NCBI RefSeq assembly: GCF_000708755.2
Contig: NZ_JGVU02000002.1
Coordinates: 1-64,000, forward strand
Origin: Metabacillus indicus LMG 22858
GTDB lineage: Bacteria; Bacillota; Bacilli; Bacillales; Bacillaceae
Length of the DNA stretch: 64,000 nt
Reading direction: 5' to 3'
The notes beneath the pieces were generated by a model. That model made no database searches and was not told the origin of the DNA. It saw only the letters and a list, made by a program, of their open reading frames with translations. Below are positions 18,076 through 27,034 of the stretch, in pieces (the first letter of the stretch is position 1; each line of letters starts with the position of its first letter). Both the position numbers and the translations under genes were made by a program.

Positions 18076-18120
18076 AAAAAAACATACAGATCCCCATGCG
18101 GAATCCGTATGTTTTTTTAA
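18076..18120 (-). terminator. Terminator of the minus-strand lipoprotein gene (bidirectional)
   Basis: AAAAAACATAC and GTATGTTTTTT form the outer stem, extended by GAT/ATC and CC/GG pairs; T runs occur on both strands. Confidence 0.75.
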
Positions 18121-18144
18121 TAGGCATCTTACAGCCAGGATTTT

Positions 18145-18594
18145 TTATTTCAGCTCATATTCAACTTTACTGTAAAGCCTTGTGCCATTATGAAGGCCAA
18201 GTTCTTTTTCCTGTTTTTCATTCAGGCCGCTGATGCTGACGACGATTTCGTCGCCGCGGAGGGAAATGGTCCCTTCGACAGGTTTTTCGAGAGCAGGAAC
18301 TTCAATCGTAAACGGGCCATCGCCATTGCCGCGGATGGTCGTTTTTGTTTTGTGCTCCTTGAGAATTTTGCGGTCCTTCGATTTTAAACCGAGAGTTAGT
18401 TCAGCAAGCTGGCCCCCGTCCTCAGGGAAGTTCACAATCAGAAAATTACCTTCTTCCTTTACTTTCACTCTGTCGACCCATGTTCCATTATAAATGCTCT
18501 GCATGCTGTATTCTTCATTATTCATCTGCGGGCGGTTGCAGGCAGACAAAATCATAAAAGCCATAATCAGCAAAGCTGCAGTCCGTTTTTTCAT
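18145..18594 (-). CDS. Lipoprotein of unknown function
   Basis: A 149-aa protein with a lipoprotein signal peptide: MKKRTAALLIMAFMILSACN, lipobox LSAC, Cys near residue 19. The rest is mostly beta-strand-like. It would be anchored to the outer face of the membrane. I do not recognise the family. A single-gene unit with a terminator beyond its 3' end. Confidence 0.8.
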   Translation of the reverse strand: MKKRTAALLIMAFMILSACNRPQMNNEEYSMQSIYNGTWVDRVKVKEEGNFLIVNFPEDGGQLAELTLGLKSKDRKILKEHKTKTTIRGNGDGPFTIEVPALEKPVEGTISLRGDEIVVSISGLNEKQEKELGLHNGTRLYSKVEYELK

Positions 18595-18753
18595 AGCAAA
18601 TACCTTCCTCTTTCAAATCTTTCTTTTATTATCGCCTAAAACAGGCGAAAGAAGCAAAAGATAGTGGTTAGCGTCAGGATGAACCTTCCAGTTTATGCGC
18701 ATGCAGCCTGGGGTATATTTTAACCTTACAGCCAGGTCAAGAAAGGACTTTTT

Positions 18754-19581
18754 ATGACTTCTAAAAAAAATATCGCTTTATTCGCAGCAGCCGCCATTCT
18801 TTTAACAATCCTGATCATTCAGGTGCTGGGCCCGGACGAGCCTACCCGGGCGAGCGACGAACAGACGCCGACTGTCTTTATACACGGATACAGAGGAACC
18901 GTGAATTCGTTCGAGGGCATGCTCGACCGCTTTCAGTCAGACTATGAATGGGGTGAAAAAACGCATATTTGCACATCCAAAAAAGGGACGGCAGCGTGTA
19001 CACCTCTGAACATCACAAAAGCTGAACGCCCTATGATACAGGTGTATTTTGAGGATAATGATGCCAATTTTGAAAATACGAGCGTTGAGCTTGGAAACAT
19101 CATGAAGCTGCTGAAGAAAGAATACGGCTATGACAAGGTCAACATTGTCGCTCACTCTATGGGAGGCCTTGTTTCAGTCAATTATATTCAGGAAACAAAG
19201 CAGGAAAAAGAATTTCCGAAAGTAGAGAAGCTTGTCACCATCGGAACGCCGTTCAAAGGCATTGAGAGGGAAGTGTTTGAAAAACGGTACCACGAAAAAG
19301 AACACGATCTGATTGCAGGTTCCAAAGCCCTGCAGGAGCTCTATGCAGAAGAAAATGCGTTCGATCCCCGTACCAAGGTTTATTCACTGGCAGGAAAAAT
19401 CAGTGAAAAAGAAGATGGCGACGGACTTGTTTCAGTTCAAAGTGCAACAGCCTTCGGTGATTATCTTAAAAAGAGCCAGTACCGGGAGCATGTTGTCGTT
19501 TCAAAAAAGGCAACTCATAATGGTCTTCATGAAAATAAAAAGGTAGATGCGGAAGTCGGTCGTTTTCTATGGGAGCAATAA
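18754..19581 (+). CDS. Secreted or membrane-anchored alpha/beta hydrolase (DUF915 type)
   Basis: A 275-aa protein. An N-terminal hydrophobic segment (residues 6-25) acts as signal or anchor. Alpha/beta-hydrolase landmarks are VFIHGYRGT (oxyanion region, about 41-49), the nucleophile elbow AHSMGG with Ser135, the acid probably in GDGLVSV and the catalytic His in KATHNGLHE. DUF915 members from Firmicutes are esterase/lipase-like with unknown natural substrates. Stand-alone gene with terminator. Confidence 0.85.
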   Translation: MTSKKNIALFAAAAILLTILIIQVLGPDEPTRASDEQTPTVFIHGYRGTVNSFEGMLDRFQSDYEWGEKTHICTSKKGTAACTPLNITKAERPMIQVYFEDNDANFENTSVELGNIMKLLKKEYGYDKVNIVAHSMGGLVSVNYIQETKQEKEFPKVEKLVTIGTPFKGIEREVFEKRYHEKEHDLIAGSKALQELYAEENAFDPRTKVYSLAGKISEKEDGDGLVSVQSATAFGDYLKKSQYREHVVVSKKATHNGLHENKKVDAEVGRFLWEQ

Positions 19582-19613
19582 GAGTCCTTTCAAGGGCTCT
19601 TATTTTTTTTGGT
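19577..19613 (+). terminator. Terminator of the hydrolase gene
   Basis: AATAAGAG...CTCTTATT stem, extended by CC/GG, followed by eight T; it begins at the stop codon. Confidence 0.85.
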
Positions 19614-19625
19614 TTTAAAAAAATA

Positions 19626-19640
19626 TTGTAAATGCTTTCA
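19626..19640 (+). promoter_or_regulatory. cre-like CcpA site
   Basis: TTGTAAATGCTTTCA matches the cre consensus WTGNAARCGNWWWCA at all but one fixed position. It lies upstream of the LacI-family gene, suggesting carbon catabolite control of the sugar operon. Confidence 0.6.
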
Positions 19641-19660
19641 TTTGGTGGTACGATCATTTT

Positions 19661-19676
19661 ACGAAAACGTTTACTC
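19661..19676 (+). promoter_or_regulatory. Imperfect operator upstream of the LacI gene
   Basis: ACGAAAACGTTTACTC shares the AAACGTTTACTC core with the perfect palindromes at 20741 and 20773, so the repressor probably controls its own expression. Confidence 0.65.
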
Positions 19677-19705
19677 ATACGCCAGAGCGGGAGAGAAGGT
19701 GGGAA

Positions 19706-20716
19706 ATGGCTTATACCATAAAGGATGTTGCAAAGAAGGCAAATGTCTCAATTGCAACCGTATCCAGAATTCTCAACAATCAGAAGGGCTATTCAGAACA
19801 GACGAAGAAAAAAGTCCTGAAAGCCATTGAGGAGCTTGATTATCATCCAAATGCGATTGCAAGAGGGCTGATCAACAAGAAAACCTCGACCATCGGCGTT
19901 CTTTTTCCCGCGCTCTCAAGCATGCTTGCTACAGAGCTGCTGGCAGGCATTGAGAAGACGGCACACGAGCTTGGATCGAGTGTGATTGTCTGCCATACAG
20001 AATCAAACGGTCTAAAAACGATGAAATATTTGCAGCTGCTGAATGAAAAACGTGTAGACGGCATTATTTTCACAAGTGAAATTTTAAAAGAAGAATACTA
20101 CGAGTTTATTCAGAAGATGAATATTCCGCTCGTGCTCCTCTCTACAGAATCGCGGGCATATCCCGTGCCTTATGTAAAAGTGGATGACAGGCGCGCGGCC
20201 TATGCGGCTGTGCAGTATTTGATTAAACAAGGCCATAAACGGATCGGAATGATCAGCGGCAATGATCAGGATCTGATCGCAGGGAAGCCGAGAATTGAAG
20301 GCTACCTGGATGCCATGAGCGATTACGGGCTTCCCGCTGATGACAGCTTTATAGCACGAATGAAAGGTTTTAAGTTCTCGGACGGAACAGAAGGGCTGAA
20401 ACTGCTGAAGAAGCAGCTTCCTGATGTAACAGCTGTTTTTGCAGCAAGCGACGATATCGCTGTTGGTGCGATTTCTTCCGCCTACCGGCTTGGAATACGG
20501 GTGCCGGATGATCTTTCCATAATCGGCTATGACAATTTAAAGATTGCAGACATGACGATTCCGCCTCTTACGTCGCTAGCCCAGCCATTTTATGAAATGG
20601 GGGAAAAAGCGGCTCAAATGATTTTTGATTTGATGGATGGCGATGAACTGATTGAAAGCCGGATCATGCCGCATTCCATTGCTGAGAGAAACAGCGTTTT
20701 GAAACTGGAGAGCTAG
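19706..20716 (+). CDS. LacI-family transcriptional repressor of the sugar ABC operon
   Basis: A 336-aa protein. Residues 1-55 form the LacI helix-turn-helix and hinge (TIKDVAKKANVSIATVSRIL ... IARGL), and residues 60-330 the periplasmic-binding-like effector domain (DDIAVGAI, IIGYDNLKIADM). It precedes a sugar ABC importer, and AAACGTTT-centred palindromes lie on both sides of it. Such proteins release DNA when their sugar binds. The inducer is not known; ThuA in the operon hints at trehalose, maltose or a related disaccharide. Confidence 0.92.
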   Translation: MAYTIKDVAKKANVSIATVSRILNNQKGYSEQTKKKVLKAIEELDYHPNAIARGLINKKTSTIGVLFPALSSMLATELLAGIEKTAHELGSSVIVCHTESNGLKTMKYLQLLNEKRVDGIIFTSEILKEEYYEFIQKMNIPLVLLSTESRAYPVPYVKVDDRRAAYAAVQYLIKQGHKRIGMISGNDQDLIAGKPRIEGYLDAMSDYGLPADDSFIARMKGFKFSDGTEGLKLLKKQLPDVTAVFAASDDIAVGAISSAYRLGIRVPDDLSIIGYDNLKIADMTIPPLTSLAQPFYEMGEKAAQMIFDLMDGDELIESRIMPHSIAERNSVLKLES

Positions 20717-20740
20717 CTCTCTTCTCTTTTTTACACCATT

Positions 20741-20756
20741 ACGTAAACGTTTACGT
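20741..20756 (+). promoter_or_regulatory. LacI operator O1
   Basis: ACGTAAACGTTTACGT is a perfect 16-bp palindrome upstream of the sugar-binding protein gene. Confidence 0.85.
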
Positions 20757-20772
20757 TTCTTTTTTGGAGGAT

Positions 20773-20790
20773 TGAGTAAACGTTTACTCA
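20773..20790 (+). promoter_or_regulatory. LacI operator O2
   Basis: TGAGTAAACGTTTACTCA is a perfect 18-bp palindrome, with its centre 33 bp from that of O1 (about three helical turns). Both share TAAACGTTTA. Confidence 0.9.
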
Positions 20791-20818
20791 AATTAGTTAC
20801 TACGGGGAGGCGATGGGA

Positions 20819-22051
20819 ATGAGAAAGAAATGGACGATTTTTGCAGCTGGCATTGCGCTCAGCGCATCTATCCTTGCAGGTTGTTCATCGGGTGAAAACG
20901 AGGACGGAAAAACGACGCTCACCCTCTTTTCAAATAAGTCAGAGAACATCAATACATATAAGGGTCTGATTGAAGAATTTGAATCAGAAAATCCGGATAT
21001 CAACGTTAAATTCGATTCTCCTCCTGAGGCAGAAACCGTTCTGCGCACAAAGCTGATCAAAAACGACATCCCGGATGTAATGCTGATCGCGGGAAACGCG
21101 ACTTACGGGGAACTTGGGAGAGCTGGTGTGCTTGAGGATTTCAGTGATTCTGACCTGATTGATTCTGTTCAGCCTTCCTACCTTGAGATGATTGACAGGC
21201 TTGTAGGACCTGAAAAAGACGGTGTATACGGACTTCCATATGCGACCAATGCAAACACGGTCATTTACAACAAACAAAAATTCGAACAGCTTGGTCTCCA
21301 AGTTCCAAAGACATGGGATGAATTTATTTCCGTTCTTGAAAAATCAAAGGATGCAGGAGAGATTCCAATCTACTTTACGCTTAAAGATGCCTGGACCGGC
21401 ATGATCTCCCTCAATTCACTTGGCGGGGTGCTTGCGGGTGAAGAGTTTGCCCAGCAAAAAAGCTCAGGGAAAACGTCCTTTGTCAAAAGCTATGACGAAG
21501 TGGCGGATAAACTGCTGACTCTTACTGAATACGGCCACGATGATAACTTCGGTACAGCTTACGGGGATGGAAACAACGCATTCGCAAATGGCGAGGGCGT
21601 CATGTACATCCAGGGCAACTGGGCGATCCCGGAGATTTTAAAAGCAAATCCGGACATGGAGCTTGGCGTATTCCCGATGCCGGTAACGAACGATCCCGAG
21701 AAAAACAAGCTGATTTCCGGTGTTGACGTCCTGCTTTCTGTGAGCAAAGACAGTGAGCACAAGAAAGAAGCAAAGAGGTTCCTGCAGTTTATGCTGGAAA
21801 AAGAAACGGCGAAGAGATACATCGACGAACAGAAGGCCTTTTCAGCCATTGAAGGTGTCTACCAGGAAGACCCTGTGTTTGAGGGAATCAAAGAAAACTT
21901 TGAGCAGGATAAAATCACGAGCTTCCAGGACCATTACTATCCTGCCGGAATGGGAGCAGAAAACATTCTTCAGGAATTTTTAATCAGCAAAAAGAAAGAC
22001 GCATTCCTGAAAAAGATGGACAGAGAATGGGAGAAGGTTGAGGACCGCTAA
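20819..22051 (+). CDS. Sugar ABC transporter substrate-binding lipoprotein
   Basis: A 410-aa family 1 extracellular solute-binding protein. Signal peptide with lipobox ILAGCSSG (Cys near residue 22), then a two-lobed binding fold (TTLTLFSNKSENINTY, PDVMLIAGNATYGEL, VYGLPYATNANTVIYNK). It delivers a sugar to the two permeases encoded next. The ATG at 20819 has GGGGAGG 8 bases before it; the ATG at 20813 is too close. First gene downstream of the two operators. Confidence 0.93.
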   Translation: MRKKWTIFAAGIALSASILAGCSSGENEDGKTTLTLFSNKSENINTYKGLIEEFESENPDINVKFDSPPEAETVLRTKLIKNDIPDVMLIAGNATYGELGRAGVLEDFSDSDLIDSVQPSYLEMIDRLVGPEKDGVYGLPYATNANTVIYNKQKFEQLGLQVPKTWDEFISVLEKSKDAGEIPIYFTLKDAWTGMISLNSLGGVLAGEEFAQQKSSGKTSFVKSYDEVADKLLTLTEYGHDDNFGTAYGDGNNAFANGEGVMYIQGNWAIPEILKANPDMELGVFPMPVTNDPEKNKLISGVDVLLSVSKDSEHKKEAKRFLQFMLEKETAKRYIDEQKAFSAIEGVYQEDPVFEGIKENFEQDKITSFQDHYYPAGMGAENILQEFLISKKKDAFLKKMDREWEKVEDR

Positions 22052-22093
22052 AAGCGGGTCCCGAATCCTAAAGCATTGGAGATGAAAACCAAA

Positions 22094-22960
22094 ATGAGCA
22101 ATAAAGAAAAAGTGTTTATGATCATGACTGTACCAGCCGTTCTCCTGTTCTTTATTTTTCACACGTACCCTGCGCTCCAGGGGATCTTCTACAGCTTCAC
22201 CGACTGGAGAGGCTACGGGGAATGGAATTTCGTCGGTCTGAAAAACTACTTGAACGTCTTTAAAGATGAACGGGCGCTTCACGCATACGGCTTCACGTTT
22301 CAATTTGCGATCATCTCAACAATTCTTGTCAACTTCTTCAGTCTTTTGATCGCGATGGGGCTGAATGCAAAAATTAAGTTCCGCAAAACGCTGAGAGCCG
22401 TGTATTTTATGCCTTACATTCTCAGCATTCTGATTGTCGGATTTATCTTTAATTTTATTTTTACTCACTTCCTGCCTGATATCGCAGGAGGGCTCGGAAT
22501 AGAAGCACTGTCCAAAAACATTCTTGGTGATCCTAACCTTGCCTGGATTGGAATCGTCATCGTGGCGGTCTGGCAGGCAATAGCTTTTAATACGATTCTT
22601 TACCTTGCGGGACTTGTCACAATTACAGAAGATCTGTATGAAGCTGCAAGCATTGACGGTGCAGGAATCTGGACAAAGTTCTGGAAAATCACGTTTCCGC
22701 TCATTGCGCCATTTTTCACCATCAACATGATTCTATCGATGAAAGGCTTCCTGATGGTGTTTGACCAGATCATCGCGCTTACGGGCGGAGGTCCGGGTCA
22801 GTCTACGGAATCGATTTCGCTCCTGATTTACAGAGGCGGATTCCAGGGCGGGGAATTTGCGTACCAGTCGGCAAATGCCGTGATCTACTTTATCGTCATT
22901 GTCGTCTTTTCCATCTTCCAGCTTAAAATTCTTGAAAAAAGAGAGGTGGGGAACGGATGA
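22094..22960 (+). CDS. Sugar ABC transporter permease (MalF/UgpA type)
   Basis: About 289 aa with six membrane spans and the EAA loop (LYEAASIDGAGIWTKFWKITFPLIAPF) that contacts the ATPase. The exact start is uncertain: ATG at 22094 is spaced 12 bases from GGAG, while ATG at 22082 overlaps that site. Its stop overlaps the start of the second permease (ATGA). Confidence 0.92.
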   Translation: MSNKEKVFMIMTVPAVLLFFIFHTYPALQGIFYSFTDWRGYGEWNFVGLKNYLNVFKDERALHAYGFTFQFAIISTILVNFFSLLIAMGLNAKIKFRKTLRAVYFMPYILSILIVGFIFNFIFTHFLPDIAGGLGIEALSKNILGDPNLAWIGIVIVAVWQAIAFNTILYLAGLVTITEDLYEAASIDGAGIWTKFWKITFPLIAPFFTINMILSMKGFLMVFDQIIALTGGGPGQSTESISLLIYRGGFQGGEFAYQSANAVIYFIVIVVFSIFQLKILEKREVGNG

Positions 22961-23778
22961 TCAGCAAGAAAACGAACTGGCCAGTGACCATCCTATTGAT
23001 ACTCGGTGCCGTGTTTATCCTGTTTCCGCTGTATCTGACAGTTACAATTGCCTTTAAAACCCCGCAGGAGCTTGCCGGAAATCTGCTTGCTCTGCCGCAG
23101 AACTGGTCGCTTTCAAACTTTGCCCAGGCGATTGAAATGACGAATTTCTTCAATGCATTGAAAAACAGCGTGTTTGTCACTGTGCTCGTCGTGATCTTCA
23201 CGGTTCTCACAAATTCGATGGTCGCCTATGCGATTGCACGCAACATGCATAAGAAGTTTTATAAATTTACGTTTTACTATTTTGTCAGTGCGATGTTTAT
23301 TCCTTTTCCGATTATCATGCTGCCGATTGTCAGGCAGACAGCGCTTTGGAATATGGATAATCTGATTGGGCTTGTCATTCTGTACATTGTCTACAATCTA
23401 TCGTTTAACATCTTTATTTATGTAGGCTATATCAGGTCGATTCCAAAGGAACTTGAAGAGGCTGCGATTGTGGACGGAGCGTCAACCTGGGGCGTGTTCT
23501 GGAAAGTAATCTTCCCGCTGCTTGCTCCGATGAACGCAACGGTTGCAATCCTGACGTGCCTTGGCGCCTGGAATGACTTCCTGCTGCCGCTTGTTGTCCT
23601 GAGCGACAGCGATATGGCGACACTGCCGCTTGTACAGTATATATTCCAGTCACAGTTCAGCACAGATTACAATCTCGCATTTGCATCATACCTTCTGGCT
23701 CTTGTTCCGATGATTCTCGTTTATGTATTCGCACAAAAATGGATTATCAGCGGAGTCATGAAAGGATCGATAAAATAA
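22957..23778 (+). CDS. Sugar ABC transporter permease (MalG/UgpE type)
   Basis: A 273-aa six-span permease with EAA loop [23 protein letters not shown], the partner of the preceding permease (4-base overlap; GAGGTGGGG ribosome site). No ATPase gene follows, as in many Bacillus sugar importers that share the MsmX ATPase. Confidence 0.93.
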   Translation: MISKKTNWPVTILLILGAVFILFPLYLTVTIAFKTPQELAGNLLALPQNWSLSNFAQAIEMTNFFNALKNSVFVTVLVVIFTVLTNSMVAYAIARNMHKKFYKFTFYYFVSAMFIPFPIIMLPIVRQTALWNMDNLIGLVILYIVYNLSFNIFIYVGYIRSIPKELEEAAIVDGASTWGVFWKVIFPLLAPMNATVAILTCLGAWNDFLLPLVVLSDSDMATLPLVQYIFQSQFSTDYNLAFASYLLALVPMILVYVFAQKWIISGVMKGSIK

Positions 23779-23860
23779 TTTTTCTCTATTAGGTGAAATT
23801 ATTGTATATTGGAAAAAGAAAGATTTAATTAACTACTCAAAAAATAAGGAGATTACTACT

Positions 23861-24583
23861 ATGAAAATCACAGTTTGGAACGAAAACAGACACGAACAGA
23901 AAAACCCGGTTGTAGCAGACATCTATCCGGAAGGCATTCACGGAGCCATCGCCGGATTCCTGAAAGAAAACGGCTACGACGCTTCGACGGCTACTCTTGA
24001 CGAGGCTGAGCACGGATTAACAGAAGACGTATTGAACAGCACGGACGTTCTTTTCTGGTGGGGTCACCTTGCACATGACGAAGTTTCAGACGAAATCGTT
24101 GAACGCGTACAAAAGCGTGTGCTTGAAGGAATGGGACTTGTCGTTCTTCACTCAGGCCACTTCTCAAAAATCTTCAAAAAGCTTATGGGCACATCATGCG
24201 ACCTGAAATGGCGCGAAGCTGATGATAAAGAGCGTCTGTGGGTCGTTGATCCATCTCATCCGATTGCAGAAGGCATCGGCGAGTACATCGAAATCGAAAA
24301 AGAAGAAATGTACGGCGAGCACTTCGACATTCCTGCACCTGACCAACTGGTATTTGTGAGCTGGTTTGAAGGCGGAGAAGTCTTCCGTTCAGGCTGCACT
24401 TACCAAAGAGGAAACGGCAAAATCTTCTACTTCCGCCCGGGACATGAAACGTACCCGACTTACCACAACAAAGAAGTACAAAAAGTGCTCGTAAACGCAG
24501 CAAAATGGGCAGCACCGGTGAAACGCGACTACCCGGTTTACGGAAATGCGAAGCCGCTTGAGAAGATTACTGTAAAAGCGTAA
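23861..24583 (+). CDS. ThuA-domain protein (trehalose utilisation type)
   Basis: A 240-aa cytosolic protein of the ThuA family, a class I glutamine-amidotransferase-like fold ([53 protein letters not shown]). Rhizobial ThuA acts in trehalose/sucrose utilisation, probably on the 3-keto disaccharide route. Its position after the ABC permeases with a good AAGGAG site suggests that it processes the imported sugar. Substrate not shown by the sequence. Confidence 0.88.
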   Translation: MKITVWNENRHEQKNPVVADIYPEGIHGAIAGFLKENGYDASTATLDEAEHGLTEDVLNSTDVLFWWGHLAHDEVSDEIVERVQKRVLEGMGLVVLHSGHFSKIFKKLMGTSCDLKWREADDKERLWVVDPSHPIAEGIGEYIEIEKEEMYGEHFDIPAPDQLVFVSWFEGGEVFRSGCTYQRGNGKIFYFRPGHETYPTYHNKEVQKVLVNAAKWAAPVKRDYPVYGNAKPLEKITVKA

Positions 24584-24645
24584 ATAGAAAAGACTTTCTG
24601 CTCCATTTCTAAAAATAGACTTGGCAAAAGTGAGATGGAAACAAG

Positions 24646-24681
24646 AAAAATCCGGACTGGAATAGGTTCGGATTTTTTTGT
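24646..24681 (+). terminator. Terminator of the sugar operon
   Basis: AAAAATCCG pairs with CGGATTTTT across a 14-base loop, followed by further T. Confidence 0.8.
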
Positions 24682-24699
24682 GCAAAAAGCAATAATGGC

Positions 24700-24870
24700 T
24701 CCTCGAAGTGCTGCCACTTTTCGTGTGATGGATTCCCATTTGTGGCGTCATTCGCCGTAGTGCTGCCACTTTCCGAGTGATGGATCCCTCATTTTTGGCG
24801 CAACTCGCCTTAGTTGTGCCATTTTTCAGGTAATGACTCCCTACTTTGTGGCGCAATTCGCCGGAGAGCT
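24700..24870. repeat. Degenerate 52-53 bp tandem repeat
   Basis: GTGCTGCCACTTT at 24708 recurs at 24760 and, as GTTGTGCCATTTT, at 24813; GTGGCG...TTCGCC recurs in the same phase. GCCAC and GTGGC make a dyad inside the unit. The remaining 24871-25072 holds no evident gene apart from the half element at 24970. Confidence 0.7.
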
Positions 24871-24969
24871 GTCGTCTTTTACATGTACTTTGTAGAAATC
24901 TATGATGTGTTTTTTCATTTAACAAGCTGAAGCAGAACGAAGTAGGAATATGTTAAAATGGAAATATTA

Positions 24970-24999
24970 GTTATTACGAAAGGGCAGGATTGTGGAAGA
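24970..24999 (+). repeat. Half copy of the array element (right arm only)
   Basis: TTATTACGAAAGGGCAGGATTGTGGAAG aligns with the right half of the full copy at 30291-30363 (TTATTGAGGAA...AGGCAGGATTGTTGAA). It stands before the first gene of the array with no left half. Confidence 0.6.
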
Positions 25000-25072
25000 A
25001 TATAGAGGGAATTTTTTTCCGACTAGAATTATTTTTGAACGGGAATTTTAATGATAAATGGTGGTCTAAAGA

Positions 25073-25588
25073 ATGAAAAAGAATATTCCTAGAAAAATAC
25101 ATATTATAGGTTCAGTTGGTAGTGGCAAGACAACGTTAGCAAGGGATTTATCCACTAAGTTAAATTTCCCATTCTATGAATTAGATAACGTTATTTGGAT
25201 AAGGCATAAGTCTGGTGATATAAGAAGAACTGAAGTAGAAAGAGAGGATTATTTGAAAACTATTATCGATTCTGAAACTTGGATTATAGAAGGGGTTCAT
25301 AATGAAGAATGGGTTTCTAATAGCTTTCATAAAGCTGAATTAATCATCTTCTTAGATACAAATTATTCAGTGAGAACGTATCGAATTGTAAAGAGGTTTC
25401 TCTTGCAGCAACTAAGATTAGAAAAGTCTAACTATAAACCTACATTTAAAATATTTCTAAAGATGTTTAAGTGGAATAGACATTTTGAAGAGGTGGGAAA
25501 ACCAAATTTCTACAAGAAATTCGGTAAATATAGCAATAAAATATTAGTTGTAACTAATAAGAGAGATATTGAAAATTATTTGAAATAG
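25073..25588 (+). CDS. P-loop kinase of the adenylate-kinase/FlaR-like group
   Basis: A 171-aa protein with Walker A IGSVGSGKTT at about residues 12-21, and the sequence FPFYELDNVIWI followed by TWIIEGVH and IIFLDT, as in small AAA/adenylate-kinase-like proteins often annotated topology modulation (FlaR) proteins. Likely a small-molecule phosphotransferase; the substrate is unknown. It is the first gene of the array and is followed by the first full repeat element. Confidence 0.75.
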   Translation: MKKNIPRKIHIIGSVGSGKTTLARDLSTKLNFPFYELDNVIWIRHKSGDIRRTEVEREDYLKTIIDSETWIIEGVHNEEWVSNSFHKAELIIFLDTNYSVRTYRIVKRFLLQQLRLEKSNYKPTFKIFLKMFKWNRHFEEVGKPNFYKKFGKYSNKILVVTNKRDIENYLK

Positions 25589-25626
25589 CAGAGTGACCTA
25601 TTAATAAATAATGTCATATTTAGTTA

Positions 25627-25714
25627 TTCCATTATAGGGGGCGATTGCAGCAAAGTGAATCGCCTCCTCTTATTGAGGAATTGGTCAGTATAGTAAAAAT
25701 AAGAATTGTTGAGT
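25627..25714 (+). repeat. Array element E1
   Basis: The inner stem GGCGATT (25640-25646) and AATCGCC (25658-25664) is intact and is followed by TTATTGAGGAATTGG. The right arm AATTGTTGAGT is displaced by about 14 extra bases. The left arm ATTCCATTAT is diverged. Confidence 0.8.
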
Positions 25715-25768
25715 AAAGCATCGATTAGATGGAATAGAAAGATCGTAATTGGGGGGGGAATATTAATT

Positions 25769-26215
25769 ATGGAACAAATAAAGGTTGGTTCTTGGTTAAT
25801 TGAAATTGATTTTATAAAGACAAAAGAATTCTATCAAAAGTTTCATTTAATCACTGAAGACTGTGGCTGTGATTATTGTTCTAATTACGTATTAGCTTGT
25901 GATTCCTTCCCGAAAAATATTATGAACACCTTTTATTTGCTTGGTATTGATCCACGTAAAGAGGGCGAAATCTATGAACTTATTGATAACGATGATGGAA
26001 CACATCTGTATGGAGGCTTTTATCATATTGTTGGCAGAATAATCGGTGGTCCAGATTTATGGAAACCATCTGAGGAGACTGAAGATTTCCCAACTCTAGG
26101 TCGTAATGATATGGAGATAGGGTTCAACAAAGATTTAGCATTAGTCCCAAGTTCGTTTCCCAAGCCAGTAATTCAGTTTCAATTTGAAATGAATGTTCCG
26201 TGGTTGTTAAGTTAA
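25769..26215 (+). CDS. Hypothetical protein with a Cys-rich DCGCDYCSNY motif
   Basis: A 148-aa soluble protein: MEQIKVGSWLIEIDF, then DCGCDYCSNY near residues 30-40 and a Gly/Tyr-rich middle. The C-x-C-x-x-C arrangement could bind a metal. I do not recognise the function. The ATG at 25769 follows a G-rich ribosome site (GGGGGGGG); the longer frame from TTG at 25706 starts inside element E1 and is not favoured. Confidence 0.7.
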   Translation: MEQIKVGSWLIEIDFIKTKEFYQKFHLITEDCGCDYCSNYVLACDSFPKNIMNTFYLLGIDPRKEGEIYELIDNDDGTHLYGGFYHIVGRIIGGPDLWKPSEETEDFPTLGRNDMEIGFNKDLALVPSSFPKPVIQFQFEMNVPWLLS

Positions 26216-26304
26216 CGGGGCAGGTTAGTTTAGGACATCTGACATAAAAAAGGCAATCACTATCATACTATAACCGGGATAATTAACTAAGTAGGAGATT
26301 TTAT

Positions 26305-26595
26305 ATGGAGATTGCTAAACAGAATAAAAATTTCAGGGTATATGTAATGCTCTTTTATGTATCTGTAATGGGGACACTTTGTTTATACAGTAGAGACTAT
26401 GGTAATGATTTTTTCCTTCAACCAAGGGTTATTATATCAATACTTTCTTATTTAATTGTTTATTATTTCGGAATTCTAAAGGAAAAGAAATGGGCAAAAA
26501 ATTTAGTTGAGATTTCTGTCTGGCTTCACATCATTGCACTAATTGTTTTTCTATTGGTATACATAATTATTATGGTAACGGGGGCGTTTATCTAA
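26305..26595 (+). CDS. Small membrane protein, unknown (three spans)
   Basis: A 96-aa protein with hydrophobic helices at about residues 12-27, 42-57 and 70-93. TAGGAG precedes the ATG. No family recognised. No repeat element separates it from its neighbours. Confidence 0.65.
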   Translation: MEIAKQNKNFRVYVMLFYVSVMGTLCLYSRDYGNDFFLQPRVIISILSYLIVYYFGILKEKKWAKNLVEISVWLHIIALIVFLLVYIIIMVTGAFI

Positions 26596-26661
26596 GAAGG
26601 ATTGACGCTTTTTGTGGCGAAATTTAGTGGATTAGCTTATTAAAGGATCAATGAATAAATA

Positions 26662-26931
26662 ATGAAAAAACAATTAGCCGCGGCACTACTATTACTAGGT
26701 TGTTTAGTATATTTGATTTTTGCCCTATTCCAAAGCGAACTATACCTTTCCCACTTCTCTGTAGAGGCAGTCAACCCCATTAGTTTGGACTGGAATAGCA
26801 TTAACATTGATACTAGGTTTCAAGATGGAGAGCCTGAATCAGTCTACCGTATTTGGTTAACGCCCATATACGGAGTTGTATGTTTGTCTTTAGTATTAAT
26901 TGCTTTGTCATTTAGAAGGAAGAACACATAG
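26662..26931 (+). CDS. Small membrane protein, unknown (two spans)
   Basis: An 89-aa protein with an N-terminal helix (LAAALLLLGCLVYLIFALF), a ~40-residue loop predicted outside, and a C-terminal helix (YGVVCLSLVLIALSF) ending RRKNT. Ribosome site is weak. Function unknown. Confidence 0.6.
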   Translation: MKKQLAAALLLLGCLVYLIFALFQSELYLSHFSVEAVNPISLDWNSINIDTRFQDGEPESVYRIWLTPIYGVVCLSLVLIALSFRRKNT

Positions 26932-26944
26932 TTTTCAATCTTCC

Positions 26945-26970
26945 GCAATCGCGGACAATTGTTGCACAAG
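26945..26970 (+). repeat. Degenerate array element
   Basis: GCAATCGCGGACAATTGTTGCA keeps the CAATCgnGGncnATTG pattern of the element start, 14 bases after a stop codon. The inner stem and right arm are not recognisable. Confidence 0.4.
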
Positions 26971-27034
26971 TTAATGGTCTCTCTAATAGAAATTTTGTAG
27001 GTATTTTAACAAAGATAGATAGAAGGTGATGAGT

